Source: Actinoplanes sp. NBC_00393
GTDB lineage: Bacteria; Actinomycetota; Actinomycetes; Mycobacteriales; Micromonosporaceae
Length of the DNA: 64,000 nucleotides
Assembly: GCF_036053395.1 (NCBI RefSeq)
Contig: NZ_CP107942.1
Coordinates: 372,001-436,000, forward strand
Direction of reading: 5' to 3'
A program made the translations under genes and the position numbers. Of this stretch, positions 1 to 8,564 are shown piece after piece (position 1 is the first letter of the stretch; each line of letters opens with the position of its first letter). Under the pieces are notes generated by a model. That model did no database searches, was not told the DNA's origin, and saw nothing but the letters and a program-made list of their open reading frames with translations.

Positions 1-3000
1 GCCGACCTTGATGTTGCGCAGCACCAGGCGCTCCTCGGTTTTGATCACCGAGATCTGGCTGGACTCGTGGTTCGCCGTGTAGGCGATGCTGCCGTCCGGC
101 GAGAACGTCACCCAGTGCGGGTTCGGCGGCACCGAGATCCGGGCCGCCTCGGTCAGCGTCTCCCCGTCGTAGATCTCCACCCGCGCGCCGTTGTGAATCG
201 GCAGCCAGACCTGCCCGTCCGCGGCCACGGCCGGCTCGAACGGCCGCGGCCCGGTCCGGATCGTCTTGATCACCGACCGTTTCGCGGTGTCGATGACGGC
301 CAGACCGTTGCCGGTGAAATCGTTCTCGAACATGGACACGTAAACCCGGCCGCCGTCCGGCGAGACCGCCAGGAAGCGGGGCGTGTTGGCCACCTTCACC
401 GCGGCGATCTTGCGCGATGCGACGTCGATGAAGTGCACGTCCTTGGAATCCTGGTCGGCGACGAAGACCATGCCGTTGTCGGGTGACACGGCCACGCCCT
501 CGGGCTCCCGGCCCAGCCGGAACCGGTCCACGACCACCGGTTTCGCCACTGCCACCGGCACCGCCTCGGTGGGTGCGGCGCTGCCCTGCGGATCCACCGG
601 GACCGACTGCTGGGGCGCGGCTCCGGGCGGGTTGCTGCCGCGGTCGTCGTCGCCGGACAGCGCCACACGGGCGCCCAAGTAGGTCCCGGCGGCCAGAATC
701 ACCACAGCAAGCAGGATTCCGGCCACCTTGGCGGCGCGCCGGCCGCGCGATGGTTCCGCTTCTTCGGGGTACGCCGTACCGGGCGGCCGATTCTGCTGCC
801 CGGGCGCTTTGTCCGGCTGTTCCCCGGGCCAGCCGGTGTTCCCCGGCCATCCTGGGGCGGCCGGGTTCGCAGCGGCCCATCCGCCGGCTGCGGTGGCCGC
901 CGCCGGCCATGGGGCGGCCGGGCTTCCCGAGGTGGGCTGCCCACCGGGTCGTTGTGTCGCCGGCCCGCCCGGCGCTTGCGTTGCCGGCCGGCTCGGCGCT
1001 TGCCCGCCCGGCCAGGCTGCTTGGCCGCCCGAGGTGGGTACGTCGCCTGGCCAGGGAGCGGTCTGGCCGCCCGAGGTGGGCTGGACGGCGGGGCCTTGAG
1101 GCGCTGTCGTCTCCCACGGGTCGGCGGGCGGGCTCGATGCCCAGGCCGCGGGCTGCGCGCCGGAGGTGGGAGCCGTGTGCTGCCACGGATCGGCGGGGGC
1201 GCCGGACGCAGGAGCGGTGTGCTGCCACGGGTCGGCCGGCGCGCCGGAAGCCGGGGTCGCGTCGGGCCACGGCGAGGTCGGTTGGCCGGAGGTCGGCCGG
1301 GCGGCGCCACCGGAGGTCGGCGCTGTGCCGGCAGGCCAGGGTGCCTGGGCCGAGGGCGGCGGGGTGCCCCGCCAAGGGTCGGCTGGACTGCCGGAGGTGG
1401 GTGCGGTGCCGGGCCAAGGGCTGCTGGGGCTGCCGGAGGTGGGTGCGGTGCTCGGCCAAGGGCTGCTGGGGCTGCCGGAGGTGGGTGCCGTGCCCGGCCA
1501 GGGGCTGCTGGGGCTGCCGGAGGTGGGTGCGGTGCCCGGCCAGGGTCCGGCGGGGCTGCTTGGGGACGGCGGGGCATCCGGAGTGGACGTGCGGTTTTCG
1601 GTGCTGTTCTCCGGGCGGACGGGTGAGGTCAGCCAGGGATTGCCCGGGCCGCCGTGTGATGCGCTCGTCGCGCGGCCGGTCGGTGGGGTGGTCCCGGCCG
1701 CCTCCGGAGGTGCAGCGGTCGGCTGGACTTCGGCATCCGGGGTTTCTCCTGGCCACAGCCCGGCGGCAGCGGCCGGCCGGTCCTCGGCAGGACCGCGCCG
1801 GGTGGGCAGGGAAGCCCGGCCCTGGACACGTTCCGGCGGCGTGGGCATCTGTGCGTCCGAAGATGCTTCGCCGGGTGCTGGTGACGACTCGTCGTCACGA
1901 CGGCCGGATGCTGTTCTGCCTGCGGCGACGGCGAGCGCGGCGAAGGCGTAGCCGCCCGCCTGGTGCGGTTCGCGGTCGCCGGGCGCGCCTGATCCGGTCG
2001 CAGCGTCGGAGTCGGGCTGTTCTGTTGTGGGTTCACGGTCGCTGGTGTCGGCTGCTCCGACCGTGGCGTCAGCGTGTGCGGGCTCGGCCTCGGCATCGGG
2101 GCGCCGCGTTCCGGGCGCATCGGTGTCGGTCGGGGCCTGATCTTCGGGGGCGCCGGTGACGTGCTCGCTGTCGGCAGGTGCGGTGTCGCTCGAAGACGTG
2201 GTCGCGGGCGCGGCCGGTTCCGCTTCGGAGTCGGGCGCGGAAGTCTCCGGCTCTGCGGCCTGCGGTGCGCTGTCCGGGGGCACATCCGTGGCCGCGCCGG
2301 TGGTTGCGGTTGCGGGCGGTTCGGGTGCTTCGGGCGTACCGGAAAGGGTGCTCGACCCGGCAGATGCCGGCGGTGAACTGGGGGGTGTGGCATTTGACCA
2401 GCCGAAACCGCTCCCTGTCGAAGCGGGCCATCCGCCGCTGTCCGGCCATGAACCGGGTGCCGGCGGAGAGATCGGATGCCGGGTCCGGTCACGCTGCGTC
2501 GGCACCGCGGGGGAGCTCGAGGGCTCCGATGAGCCGCTCGCGACCGGCTCGGCGTCGCTGGTGGACTCGGTCGATCCCGGCTCGGTGGCGGCCGCAGTCA
2601 CCGTGCCGGCCTGCAGATGCGCTTCCGGCGGGGCGGAACCGACGGATGCCCGGCCCATCGCACCGGCCGCTGGGCCGCCCTGCGGAGCACCCCCGGATTC
2701 GGCTCGCGAAACACCGGACGCGGTCGGCTCTTGGGAAGCGTCGCGGGCCGGGGTCGCCGGCGGGTGGACGTCGTCGACTGGTGTCACCGATGTGGCGGGT
2801 GACGGTGCGTGCGCGGGTGTCGCCGGCGGGTGGGCGTCGTCGACTGGTGTCACCGATGTGGCGGGTGACGGGGCGTGCGCGGGTGTCGCCGGCGGGTAAG
2901 CGTCGTCGGTCGGTGTCACAGCCGCGCTGGGTGGGCCCGGCGGGAACGGCCCCGGCCTGACTTGCGCCGTGCCGGCACTCGGCGGCGTGCTTCCCGGCAT

Positions 3001-4398
3001 TCCGTCCGGATACGCTGCCGGTCCCGCTTGGGGCGCTGGTCCTGTTTGGGGCGCTGCCGGTCCGGCTTGCGGCGCGCTGGCCGGCTGAGCAACCGGCGAG
3101 CCGTGCGGTGTCCAGGCCGGGGGTCCGGCCAGGTGCGCGACGGGCGCGACGGTTGACGGCCCGACCGGAATCGCTCCGGGTCCGGCGACCGGCGAGCCGT
3201 GCGGCGGCCCCGCGGCCACCGGCCCGGGCGGGAAGGCCGCAGTCGGATCCGGCTCGACACCGTTCGCACCGGCAGCCGGCACCCAGCCGCCGGTTGCCAC
3301 GTCGAAATCTTCGGCCACCTCGCCGCTCACGATCAGGCGGGCTGTGCCGGCCGGGCCGTCCAGGGTGATCGCTCCGTCCAGGCGGCCCACGGTCGGGAAC
3401 CAGGAAATCCGCAGAACCCCGCCTTCCAGCCGAGCGTGCAGCCCGTCCGCCGAGGTGGTCACGGCCGAAGCGGCGGCCAGCGGCGGCCCTTGCACGGGCA
3501 CCGCCGCGGCCAGTTGCCGGGTGCCGGGCGCCACCCGGCCGAAGTCCAGCGCCGGCTCCGCGATCCGGACCGAGGTGCGGCGCAGGGCTGCCGAGGCGGC
3601 CGCGGCGATGCGGCCCTCGCCGTTCGCCATCCGGCGCAGCGTCTCGCGGGCCTCGACGGCCCGGGACAGATCTTCGCCGGCCGCTGCGGTGGCAAGCTGG
3701 GCGATCAGCGCCATCTGGTCACTTCCCGGGCGACGGACCCGGGCAAGGTACGGCTGACGGCCCGAACCGAAGACCCACTGACGTACGCTCGGATCCCGTT
3801 CCCGCAGGTGGTCGTGGAGCTCGCCGATCCCGATGAAACCGTCGCGATCCCGGTCCGCGGCGCCGCTGCGCACGCCGTCGGCGATCATCCCGGCGAAGGT
3901 CGGCGGCTCGGGCCGCGCCGTCGCGGCGATCACCACCCGGCTCTGCCATTCCGCCGAGCGCGCCGCCCGGAAGTGGTGCCCGGCGTCGACCGGCCCACCG
4001 GTGCGCCCGTCCAGCAGGACGACGGCCTGCCCGGCCCGGCTGCGCTGCAGCATTACAGCGATCTGCGACACGTCCAGCGCGGTGTCGGCCGGGCGGCCCA
4101 TGCTGGTGTCCGCGCCGGCGAGGAACAGCCCGCCGCCGGGCCCGGTCAGCATGACGCCCCGGAAGTAGAACAGGACGCTGTCGTCCTGATCGCGCCCCTC
4201 GAACAGGGCCCGCACCTTCCCGAACGCCTCCGCGGTGCCGGGGTCGCGCAGGAGCGCCACCTCGTACCCACCGAGGCCCGAGTCCCCGAGCACCTCAGCG
4301 AACGCGGGCACGTCAGCCGACGGCACCGCGAACCTGCTCAGGACAGGATCTTCGTGGTGCTCGACTGTCACCACCACTGCCAGCCGTCGGCCGCTCAT
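1..4398 (-). CDS. Pseudo-caspase / TM / YVTN beta-propeller protein, C terminus off the window
   Basis: One uninterrupted frame of 1,466 codons runs off the left edge, so the C terminus is missing. Residues 1-225 follow the actinobacterial caspase-like (EACC1-associated) pattern: RRLAVVV at 4-10, the FYF strand at 77-79, the VVLLD strand at 126-130 and a DRDRDG segment near 182-187. Both catalytic sites are lost: the family's SGHG is RGVM (80-83) and DCCxSG is DGRTGG (130-135). A short helical plus beta-rich segment follows to about 385, then roughly 800 residues of Pro/Ala/Thr/Ser linker with internal repeats, a membrane segment at about 1225-1246 (VAGILLAVVILAAGTYLGA), and YVTN-type propeller blades from about 1285 (VAVSPDNGMVFVAD, LAVSPDGGRVYVS). 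Start ATG at 4398 has AGGGTG upstream; 4413 is an in-frame alternative. By topology the propeller should be outside the cell. A non-enzymatic sensor or scaffold role is inference. Confidence 0.85.
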   Translation of the reverse strand, partial: MSGRRLAVVVTVEHHEDPVLSRFAVPSADVPAFAEVLGDSGLGGYEVALLRDPGTAEAFGKVRALFEGRDQDDSVLFYFRGVMLTGPGGGLFLAGADTSMGRPADTALDVSQIAVMLQRSRAGQAVVLLDGRTGGPVDAGHHFRAARSAEWQSRVVIAATARPEPPTFAGMIADGVRSGAADRDRDGFIGIGELHDHLRERDPSVRQWVFGSGRQPYLARVRRPGSDQMALIAQLATAAAGEDLSRAVEARETLRRMANGEGRIAAAASAALRRTSVRIAEPALDFGRVAPGTRQLAAAVPVQGPPLAAASAVTTSADGLHARLEGGVLRISWFPTVGRLDGAITLDGPAGTARLIVSGEVAEDFDVATGGWVPAAGANGVEPDPTAAFPPGPVAAGPPHGSPVAGPGAIPVGPSTVAPVAHLAGPPAWTPHGSPVAQPASAPQAGPAAPQTGPAPQAGPAAYPDGMPGSTPPSAGTAQVRPGPFPPGPPSAAVTPTDDAYPPATPAHAPSPATSVTPVDDAHPPATPAHAPSPATSVTPVDDVHPPATPARDASQEPTASGVSRAESGGAPQGGPAAGAMGRASVGSAPPEAHLQAGTVTAAATEPGSTESTSDAEPVASGSSEPSSSPAVPTQRDRTRHPISPPAPGSWPDSGGWPASTGSGFGWSNATPPSSPPASAGSSTLSGTPEAPEPPATATTGAATDVPPDSAPQAAEPETSAPDSEAEPAAPATTSSSDTAPADSEHVTGAPEDQAPTDTDAPGTRRPDAEAEPAHADATVGAADTSDREPTTEQPDSDAATGSGAPGDREPHQAGGYAFAALAVAAGRTASGRRDDESSPAPGEASSDAQMPTPPERVQGRASLPTRRGPAEDRPAAAAGLWPGETPDAEVQPTAAPPEAAGTTPPTGRATSASHGGPGNPWLTSPVRPENSTENRTSTPDAPPSPSSPAGPWPGTAPTSGSPSSPWPGTAPTSGSPSSPWPSTAPTSGSPSSPWPGTAPTSGSPADPWRGTPPPSAQAPWPAGTAPTSGGAARPTSGQPTSPWPDATPASGAPADPWQHTAPASGAPADPWQHTAPTSGAQPAAWASSPPADPWETTAPQGPAVQPTSGGQTAPWPGDVPTSGGQAAWPGGQAPSRPATQAPGGPATQRPGGQPTSGSPAAPWPAAATAAGGWAAANPAAPGWPGNTGWPGEQPDKAPGQQNRPPGTAYPEEAEPSRGRRAAKVAGILLAVVILAAGTYLGARVALSGDDDRGSNPPGAAPQQSVPVDPQGSAAPTEAVPVAVAKPVVVDRFRLGREPEGVAVSPDNGMVFVADQDSKDVHFIDVASRKIAAVKVANTPRFLAVSPDGGRVYVSMFENDFTGNGLAVIDTAKRSVIKTIRTGPRPFEPAVAADGQVWLPIHNGARVEIYDGETLTEAARISVPPNPHWVTFSPDGSIAYTANHESSQISVIKTEERLVLRNIKVG
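1387..1554 (-). repeat. 42-bp tandem repeat, 4 copies, inside the giant gene
   Basis: Four in-frame 42-bp units starting at 1387, 1429, 1471 and 1513 encode the 14-residue motif APTSGSPSSPWPGT with small variations. Related, more divergent W-P motifs continue to about 1000. They sit in the proline-rich linker on the N-terminal side of the membrane segment and make linker length prone to change by slippage. Confidence 0.85.
2753..2925 (-). repeat. 66-bp tandem repeat, about 2.6 copies, inside the giant gene
   Basis: Units begin at 2753, 2819 and 2885 (the last partial). They encode a 22-residue proline/alanine-rich motif containing TPVDDAHPPATPAHAPSP. The first two units are nearly identical, which indicates recent duplication within the linker. 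Confidence 0.85.
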
Positions 4399-5173
4399 CG
4401 CATCACCCTGCATCCATGGTGCGATGCCGAGGGCAACCACCGAAACCCCTCGATGATTACGAACCGCCACGCATCCACGACGCAGCGTCGTTGATCTCGA
4501 TCCGGTCGGCGTCGCGCGGTCCGCCGGGAACAGCGATCTACCAGGGATGATGTTGCGCCGCCCAGCGGCCGTCACCGATGTCGATCAACTTCGATTCAAC
4601 AAGATGCCAACATCGCGATTTCACTGGATCCAGTGGTCTTGGTACGCCCGATCTCCCCAGTTCAGCGACCGGACGACCACAGCCGCCGCCGTGTCCTGAC
4701 GGATAGCCGTCATCCCCAGCTCTTGACCAGCGGGCCACGAAGGCGCATGAACGACGGCTGCCCGCTCCGAGCCGTCGCCCAGACGGCAATGGGGCTCGGA
4801 TTGCCCGCACAAGCGGCGGCCGAGTCCACCGAGCCGTCGTTGGCGCGTGGAATGCGGCGGTGATTGCCTGCATGAGCGACGGCTGGGTGCGCCGGGCCGT
4901 CGTTGGCGCGTGGAATGCGGTGGTGATTGCCTGCTTGGGCGACGGCTGGGTGCGCTGGGCCGTCGTTGGCGCAGGGAATGCGGCGGTCGTTGGGTGAGCG
5001 GGGACGGCTCGGGCGGGTGGCCGTCGCTCAAGTGGGAGACCGGGCTGCCGAATGAATGGATGACCGGCCTGCGGCTGCACGGTTCACTGCTGTGCGTCTG
5101 AGTGCGACGGCCGGGACTCGGCTGTGGCTCAGCTTCTGCGGCCCAGCCGGCGCTTGTGTGGCGCCCAGTCAGG
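4399..5173. other. Gene-free interval upstream of the pseudo-caspase gene
   Basis: I see no convincing gene in these 775 bases. Open frames here, including a 180-codon frame on the minus strand, consist of translated tandem repeats, lack a ribosome-binding site and have no protein-like composition. The interval should hold the promoter of the minus-strand gene that starts at 4398, but no clear -10/-35 pair stands out. The main recognisable structure is the 63-bp tandem repeat at 4836-5000. Confidence 0.6.
4836..5000. repeat. 63-bp intergenic tandem repeat, about 2.6 copies
   Basis: Units start at 4836, 4899 and 4962 (partial), each opening with GTCGTTGGCGCGTGGAATGC. Each unit contains the arms GACGGC and GCCGTC, able to form a small hairpin across the unit boundary. 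The sequence differs from the 62-bp family found at 15.7 and 48.1 kb. Confidence 0.85.
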
Positions 5174-5422
5174 TCAGACCAGCAGGTCGAAGGTGTGGTT
5201 GCCCTTCTTGAGCCGCGCTATGTCGGCTGCGCGGGCGGCCTCGATGCGGGCGACCTCGTGTGCGGCGTTGACGACGGCCGCGCGGTCGGCGGTGAGCGCC
5301 GCCGAGGAGGACGATTCACAGGCGGAGTCGGTGCTGAGCCTGCCGCGGGCGTCCTGCAGACGGCTCCATGCGGCGTAGCTGTTCCAGGTCGAAGCGGTCG
5401 CTGCGCTGACGGACATCGACAT
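5174..5422 (-). CDS. Small hypothetical protein, 82 aa
   Basis: Start ATG at 5422 is preceded by AAGGAG at good spacing; longer upstream starts lack such a site. The product is 82 residues, with no signal peptide or membrane segment. It begins MSMSVSAATASTWNSYAAW and is mostly alpha-helical by composition, with an Ala/Arg/Glu-rich helix (AAHEVARIEAARAADIARLKK) near the C terminus that could form a coiled coil. I do not recognise a family. Codon use is typical of the host. It lies upstream of the pseudo-caspase gene on the same strand, but across a 775-base gap, so no operon link is implied. Confidence 0.6.
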   Translation of the reverse strand: MSMSVSAATASTWNSYAAWSRLQDARGRLSTDSACESSSSAALTADRAAVVNAAHEVARIEAARAADIARLKKGNHTFDLLV

Positions 5423-5557
5423 TCGGTGGCTCCTTGGTTGCTGCCGGGGTGGACGGCCGCAACCATCGTCCGGGTCGCTCCCGGCCTGCAACTTTTTCAG
5501 GTGGCCTGGGTCACAGCGATCCGGCACCCGCGGATGCCGGATCGCTGCTCAGCTGTG

Positions 5558-6490
5558 TCAGCTCTTGACGCCGGCCAGCTCGCGGGCGCGCTCCGGCCAG
5601 CTCGCGAGGCTCGCCGAGCCGCGCAGGCCGGCCGAGGTGAGCGCCAGCTTCAGGCTGGTGACGTCGGATTCGGCCAGCTTCGCGTAGGTGGTGATGCCCG
5701 ATGCGGCGAGCGCCATGGCCATCTTCGGGCCGATGCCGGCGATCTTGGTGAGGTCGTCCGGCTCCTCGACGCCGGCCGGCGGTACGAGGATGACCGGCGG
5801 CGCCTCGTCGACCGGCGCGTCAGCCATCGGCTCGGCGGCCGGGATCGGCTCGAGCGCGGCCGCGACGGGCTCCGGCGTGGCGTCGGCAACCGGAGCCGGC
5901 TCGTCCACGGTCACGGCGGGCTCGTCCGCGGCCGCGGGCTCAGCGGCAGCAGTAACGGTGGCCGGCTCGTCCGGGGTGACAGCGATGGTCGGCTCGGCTT
6001 CGGAGGCGGCGGGCTCGTCCGATGCGGAGGCAGCGGCGGGCTCGGCCGGGGCGTCGACAGCCGCGGCGACCTCTTCGGACTTCGCGGCCGGCTTCGACTC
6101 GGCGGCCTCGGCCTCGGCCTCGGCTTCGGTGCCGGCGGCAGCGGGCGACGCATCGGCCGAGGAGGGGGTCTCGTCCGAGGCGGCAGCAGTCGAAGGCGCG
6201 GCAGAAGCCGCAGCAGAAGCGGCAGCAGCAGAGTCGGCAGCGGAGGAAGGCGCGTCAGCGGAAGTGGAAGCGCCGGCGGAGGAAGCGGTGGGCGCAGGCG
6301 CCGCGGGGGGCGCCGTGATGGCGGGCTCGGCGGCGACCGGCTCGGTGACCACCGCGGGGGCGGCGTCGGCCGCCGGCGTCGTGTCGGCTGTGCGCTTGGG
6401 CCGCGGGCTGACGAGGCGCCAGCCCCAGAGCAGCCAGCCGACTATCACGCCGATCACGAGCCCGGCAACAAAGTAGAGGAATGATGCCAT
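5558..6490 (-). CDS. Membrane-anchored helix-hairpin-helix protein with long Ala/Pro-rich linker
   Basis: 310 residues. ATG at 6490 follows GGAGG. Residues 3-24 (FLYFVAGLVIGVIVGWLLWGW) form one N-terminal membrane segment; about 200 residues of Ala/Pro/Glu/Ser low-complexity sequence follow. The last 75 residues (DDLTKIAGIGPKMAMALAASGITTYAKLAE) are a helix-hairpin-helix domain of the kind seen in DUF4332-like proteins and the C termini of some ribosomal-protein-fused or NADH-dehydrogenase-fused HhH modules. The IAGIGPK hairpin usually contacts nucleic acid or acts as a protein-binding module. Since the N-terminal segment lacks basic flanks before it and has RLVSPRPKR after it, the HhH domain is probably cytoplasmic. 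Function unknown. Confidence 0.8.
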   Translation of the reverse strand: MASFLYFVAGLVIGVIVGWLLWGWRLVSPRPKRTADTTPAADAAPAVVTEPVAAEPAITAPPAAPAPTASSAGASTSADAPSSAADSAAAASAAASAAPSTAAASDETPSSADASPAAAGTEAEAEAEAAESKPAAKSEEVAAAVDAPAEPAAASASDEPAASEAEPTIAVTPDEPATVTAAAEPAAADEPAVTVDEPAPVADATPEPVAAALEPIPAAEPMADAPVDEAPPVILVPPAGVEEPDDLTKIAGIGPKMAMALAASGITTYAKLAESDVTSLKLALTSAGLRGSASLASWPERARELAGVKS

Positions 6491-6659
6491 ATCGGGCCTC
6501 CGGACTGGAGAGGAGGGTGCATGTGGTAGCGGGCAGCTTCGCACATCACGTTGAGCAGCCACTATCAGGGTGGCGAAGTGCCACGATGCGATCCGACCTC
6601 GGTCGATGCGGGTTTCCGGAGGGTTACCGCTTCATGATCGATCTGCGATGGTCACTCGT

Positions 6660-8027
6660 TCAGGGTCGGGTTATCGCGCCCGGCACGTACTTGTTCGCCG
6701 CATATGTGATCGCCCAGAGCACGATACCGACCAGGAGCAGCACTCCGGCGATCCGGTAGTCCGCGGTGGCGCGCCCGGAGAACGGGCTGGCCAGGAAGGC
6801 GCAGGCGATCGCCCCGATCACCGGGATCACGGTGGGCGCCTTGAAGTGGTCGTGGTCGACCGGGTCGCGGCGCAGCACCAGGACGGCCACGTTGACCACG
6901 GTGAAGACGCAGAGCAGCAGCAGCGCGGTGGTGCCACCGAGCGCGGTCAGGTCGGCGAACCAGATGAGTCCGAAGGCGATCGCGGTGGTGAAGAGGATGC
7001 CCACCCAGGGCGTACGCCGTGTGCGGTGCACCCGGCCGAGCACCGACGGCAGCACCCGCTCGTTGGCCATGCCGTAGAGCAGCCGGCTCGCCATCATCAT
7101 GTTGATCAGCGCCGAGTTGGCCACCGCGAACATGGTGATGAAGGCGAAGATCGTGAGCGGGAACGCCGGCGCCCCGGCCTCGACCACCTTGAGCAGCGGG
7201 GTGCTGCCCTCGGCGAGATCGTCGGGGGCGACCAGCGCGACGGCGGAGATGGCCACCAACACGTAGATCAGGCCGGTGATGCAGAGGCCGGTCAGCATCA
7301 CCTTGGGGAAGATGCGGACCGGGTCGCGGGTCTCCTCGGCCATGTTCACCGAGTCCTCGAAGCCGACCATCGCGAAGAAGGCGAGCGCGGTGCCGGCGGT
7401 GACCGAGAGGGCGACGGCGTCGCCGGGCGGGGTGTTGAACTCGGTGAGCCGCGACAGGTCGCCGTTGCCGCCGCCGAGCGCCCACGCGCCGATGCAGATG
7501 ACGATCAGGAGACCGGTCAGCTCGACGACGGTGAGCACCACATTGGCCTTGACGCTCTCGCCGACGCCGCGGAAGTTGATCAGCGCGACCAGCGTGATGA
7601 AGCCGAGCGCCACGGCGGTCAGCGCGAACCCGTCGCCGATGGACAGGTCGAACGCCTCGCCGAAGTTGCCCGCGAAGGCCTTGGACGCGCTGGACGCCGA
7701 GGTCAGGCCCGAGCACATCACCGCGAAGGTGACCATGAAGGTGAGGAAGTGGATGCCGAAGGCCTTGTGCGTGTAGAGCGCGGCCCCGGCCGCCCGTGGG
7801 TACTTGGTGACCAGCTCCAGATAGCTGAACGCGGTCAGCAGCGCGACCACGAAGGCCAGCAGGAACGGCAGCCACACCGCACCACCGACTTCTGCCGCGA
7901 CCTTGCCGGTCAGTGCGTACACCCCGGTGCCGAGGATGTCACCGACCACGAAGAGCAGCAGCAGTGCGGGCCCGATGACCCGTTTCAGTGTGGGCTGTTC
8001 CGATTCGGTCCTGATCGCATCAGCCAT
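6660..8027 (-). CDS. APC-superfamily amino acid permease
   Basis: 455 residues. ATG at 8027 follows GAGGGG; an in-frame start 33 bases upstream has no such site. Twelve or more hydrophobic segments fill the protein. The first carries the family's GxG motif (VGDILGTGVYALTGKVAAEVG), and ASSASKAFAGNFGEAF and the VGFEDSVNMAEETRDP segment near the middle are typical of amino acid-polyamine-organocation (APA) transporters. It should be a proton-coupled importer or exchanger of an amino acid or small amine in the cytoplasmic membrane; the substrate cannot be read from the sequence. It is divergent from the universal stress protein gene across 103 bases that must contain both promoters. Confidence 0.9.
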   Translation of the reverse strand: MADAIRTESEQPTLKRVIGPALLLLFVVGDILGTGVYALTGKVAAEVGGAVWLPFLLAFVVALLTAFSYLELVTKYPRAAGAALYTHKAFGIHFLTFMVTFAVMCSGLTSASSASKAFAGNFGEAFDLSIGDGFALTAVALGFITLVALINFRGVGESVKANVVLTVVELTGLLIVICIGAWALGGGNGDLSRLTEFNTPPGDAVALSVTAGTALAFFAMVGFEDSVNMAEETRDPVRIFPKVMLTGLCITGLIYVLVAISAVALVAPDDLAEGSTPLLKVVEAGAPAFPLTIFAFITMFAVANSALINMMMASRLLYGMANERVLPSVLGRVHRTRRTPWVGILFTTAIAFGLIWFADLTALGGTTALLLLCVFTVVNVAVLVLRRDPVDHDHFKAPTVIPVIGAIACAFLASPFSGRATADYRIAGVLLLVGIVLWAITYAANKYVPGAITRP

Positions 8028-8130
8028 AGCTCGCCCCTCGTCCCGAAGCCACGGAAACACGGAACCTGCGGAACAGTGACGTTACCCGTACCTTGGGTGT
8101 CGGGAAACCTGGGAGCTAGGGGAGGCCACC

Positions 8131-8547
8131 ATGCATATCGTGCTCGCCGCCAATCCCGAGGCCGATCAGCCGTGGGTCACGGACGCCGCCGCTGACCTGG
8201 TGCGGCAGACCGGGGCGACGGTGGCGGTGGTCGCGGTCGACGAGCTGGAGACCGAGCACCTGGCCCCGATGCCACGCAGTGTCTACACCGAGCGCGCCGA
8301 GCGCGCCGCGGAGGCCGCCATCCGGCGTCTGGCCGACGCCGGCATCGAGGCGTCGCGCGCGGTCCTTCCCGGTCGCCCGGTCGATCAGATCATCCGGTAC
8401 GCCGAGGAGCAGTCCGCCGACCTGATCGTGGTCGGGTCGAGCGCACGACCGCTGGTGGCCCAGCGGCTGCTCGGGAGCGTGCCGCTGAGCCTGATCGAGA
8501 AAGCGGGCCGTCCGGTGCTGGTGGTCACCCACCCGGCGAGCGGATAG
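8131..8547 (+). CDS. Universal stress protein (UspA family)
   Basis: 138 residues, one Usp domain. ATG at 8131 follows GGGGAGG. The N-terminal strand MHIVLAANPEADQPWV and the ATP-binding loop VVGSSARPLVAQRLLGSVPLSL (the G-2x-G-9x-G(S/T) pattern, here with Ser replacing one Gly) are clear. Usp proteins are cytoplasmic dimers, usually induced under stress or in dormancy, and some bind ATP. The first strand has N-P-E where classical members have a D-x-S, so nucleotide binding may differ. A long perfect inverted repeat covers the stop codon and serves as a terminator. Confidence 0.9.
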   Translation: MHIVLAANPEADQPWVTDAAADLVRQTGATVAVVAVDELETEHLAPMPRSVYTERAERAAEAAIRRLADAGIEASRAVLPGRPVDQIIRYAEEQSADLIVVGSSARPLVAQRLLGSVPLSLIEKAGRPVLVVTHPASG

Positions 8548-8558
8548 GTGACCACCAG
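8518..8558. terminator. Bidirectional hairpin between convergent genes
   Basis: Perfect 12-bp stem CTGGTGGTCACC (8518-8529) / GGTGACCACCAG (8547-8558) with a 17-nt loop. It includes the stop codon of the universal stress gene and lies 7 bases beyond the stop of the convergent beta-helix gene. There is no T run, as is common in actinobacteria. Confidence 0.75.
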
Positions 8559-8564
8559 ACTCGA

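Noticed and set aside
699..2492. Proline/arginine-rich open frames on both strands across 0.7-2.5 kb
   Set aside because: They are alternate-frame readings of the repetitive linker of the giant minus-strand gene, whose own frame is continuous from 4398 to the left edge.
4538..5080. 180-codon minus-strand open frame upstream of the pseudo-caspase gene
   Set aside because: It is a translation of the 63-bp tandem repeat and flanks, has no ribosome-binding site and no protein-like composition.
6570..8195. 541-codon plus-strand frame opposite the APC permease
   Set aside because: The minus-strand frame encodes clear permease motifs; the opposite frame is His/Asp/Arg-rich antisense typical of high-GC genes.
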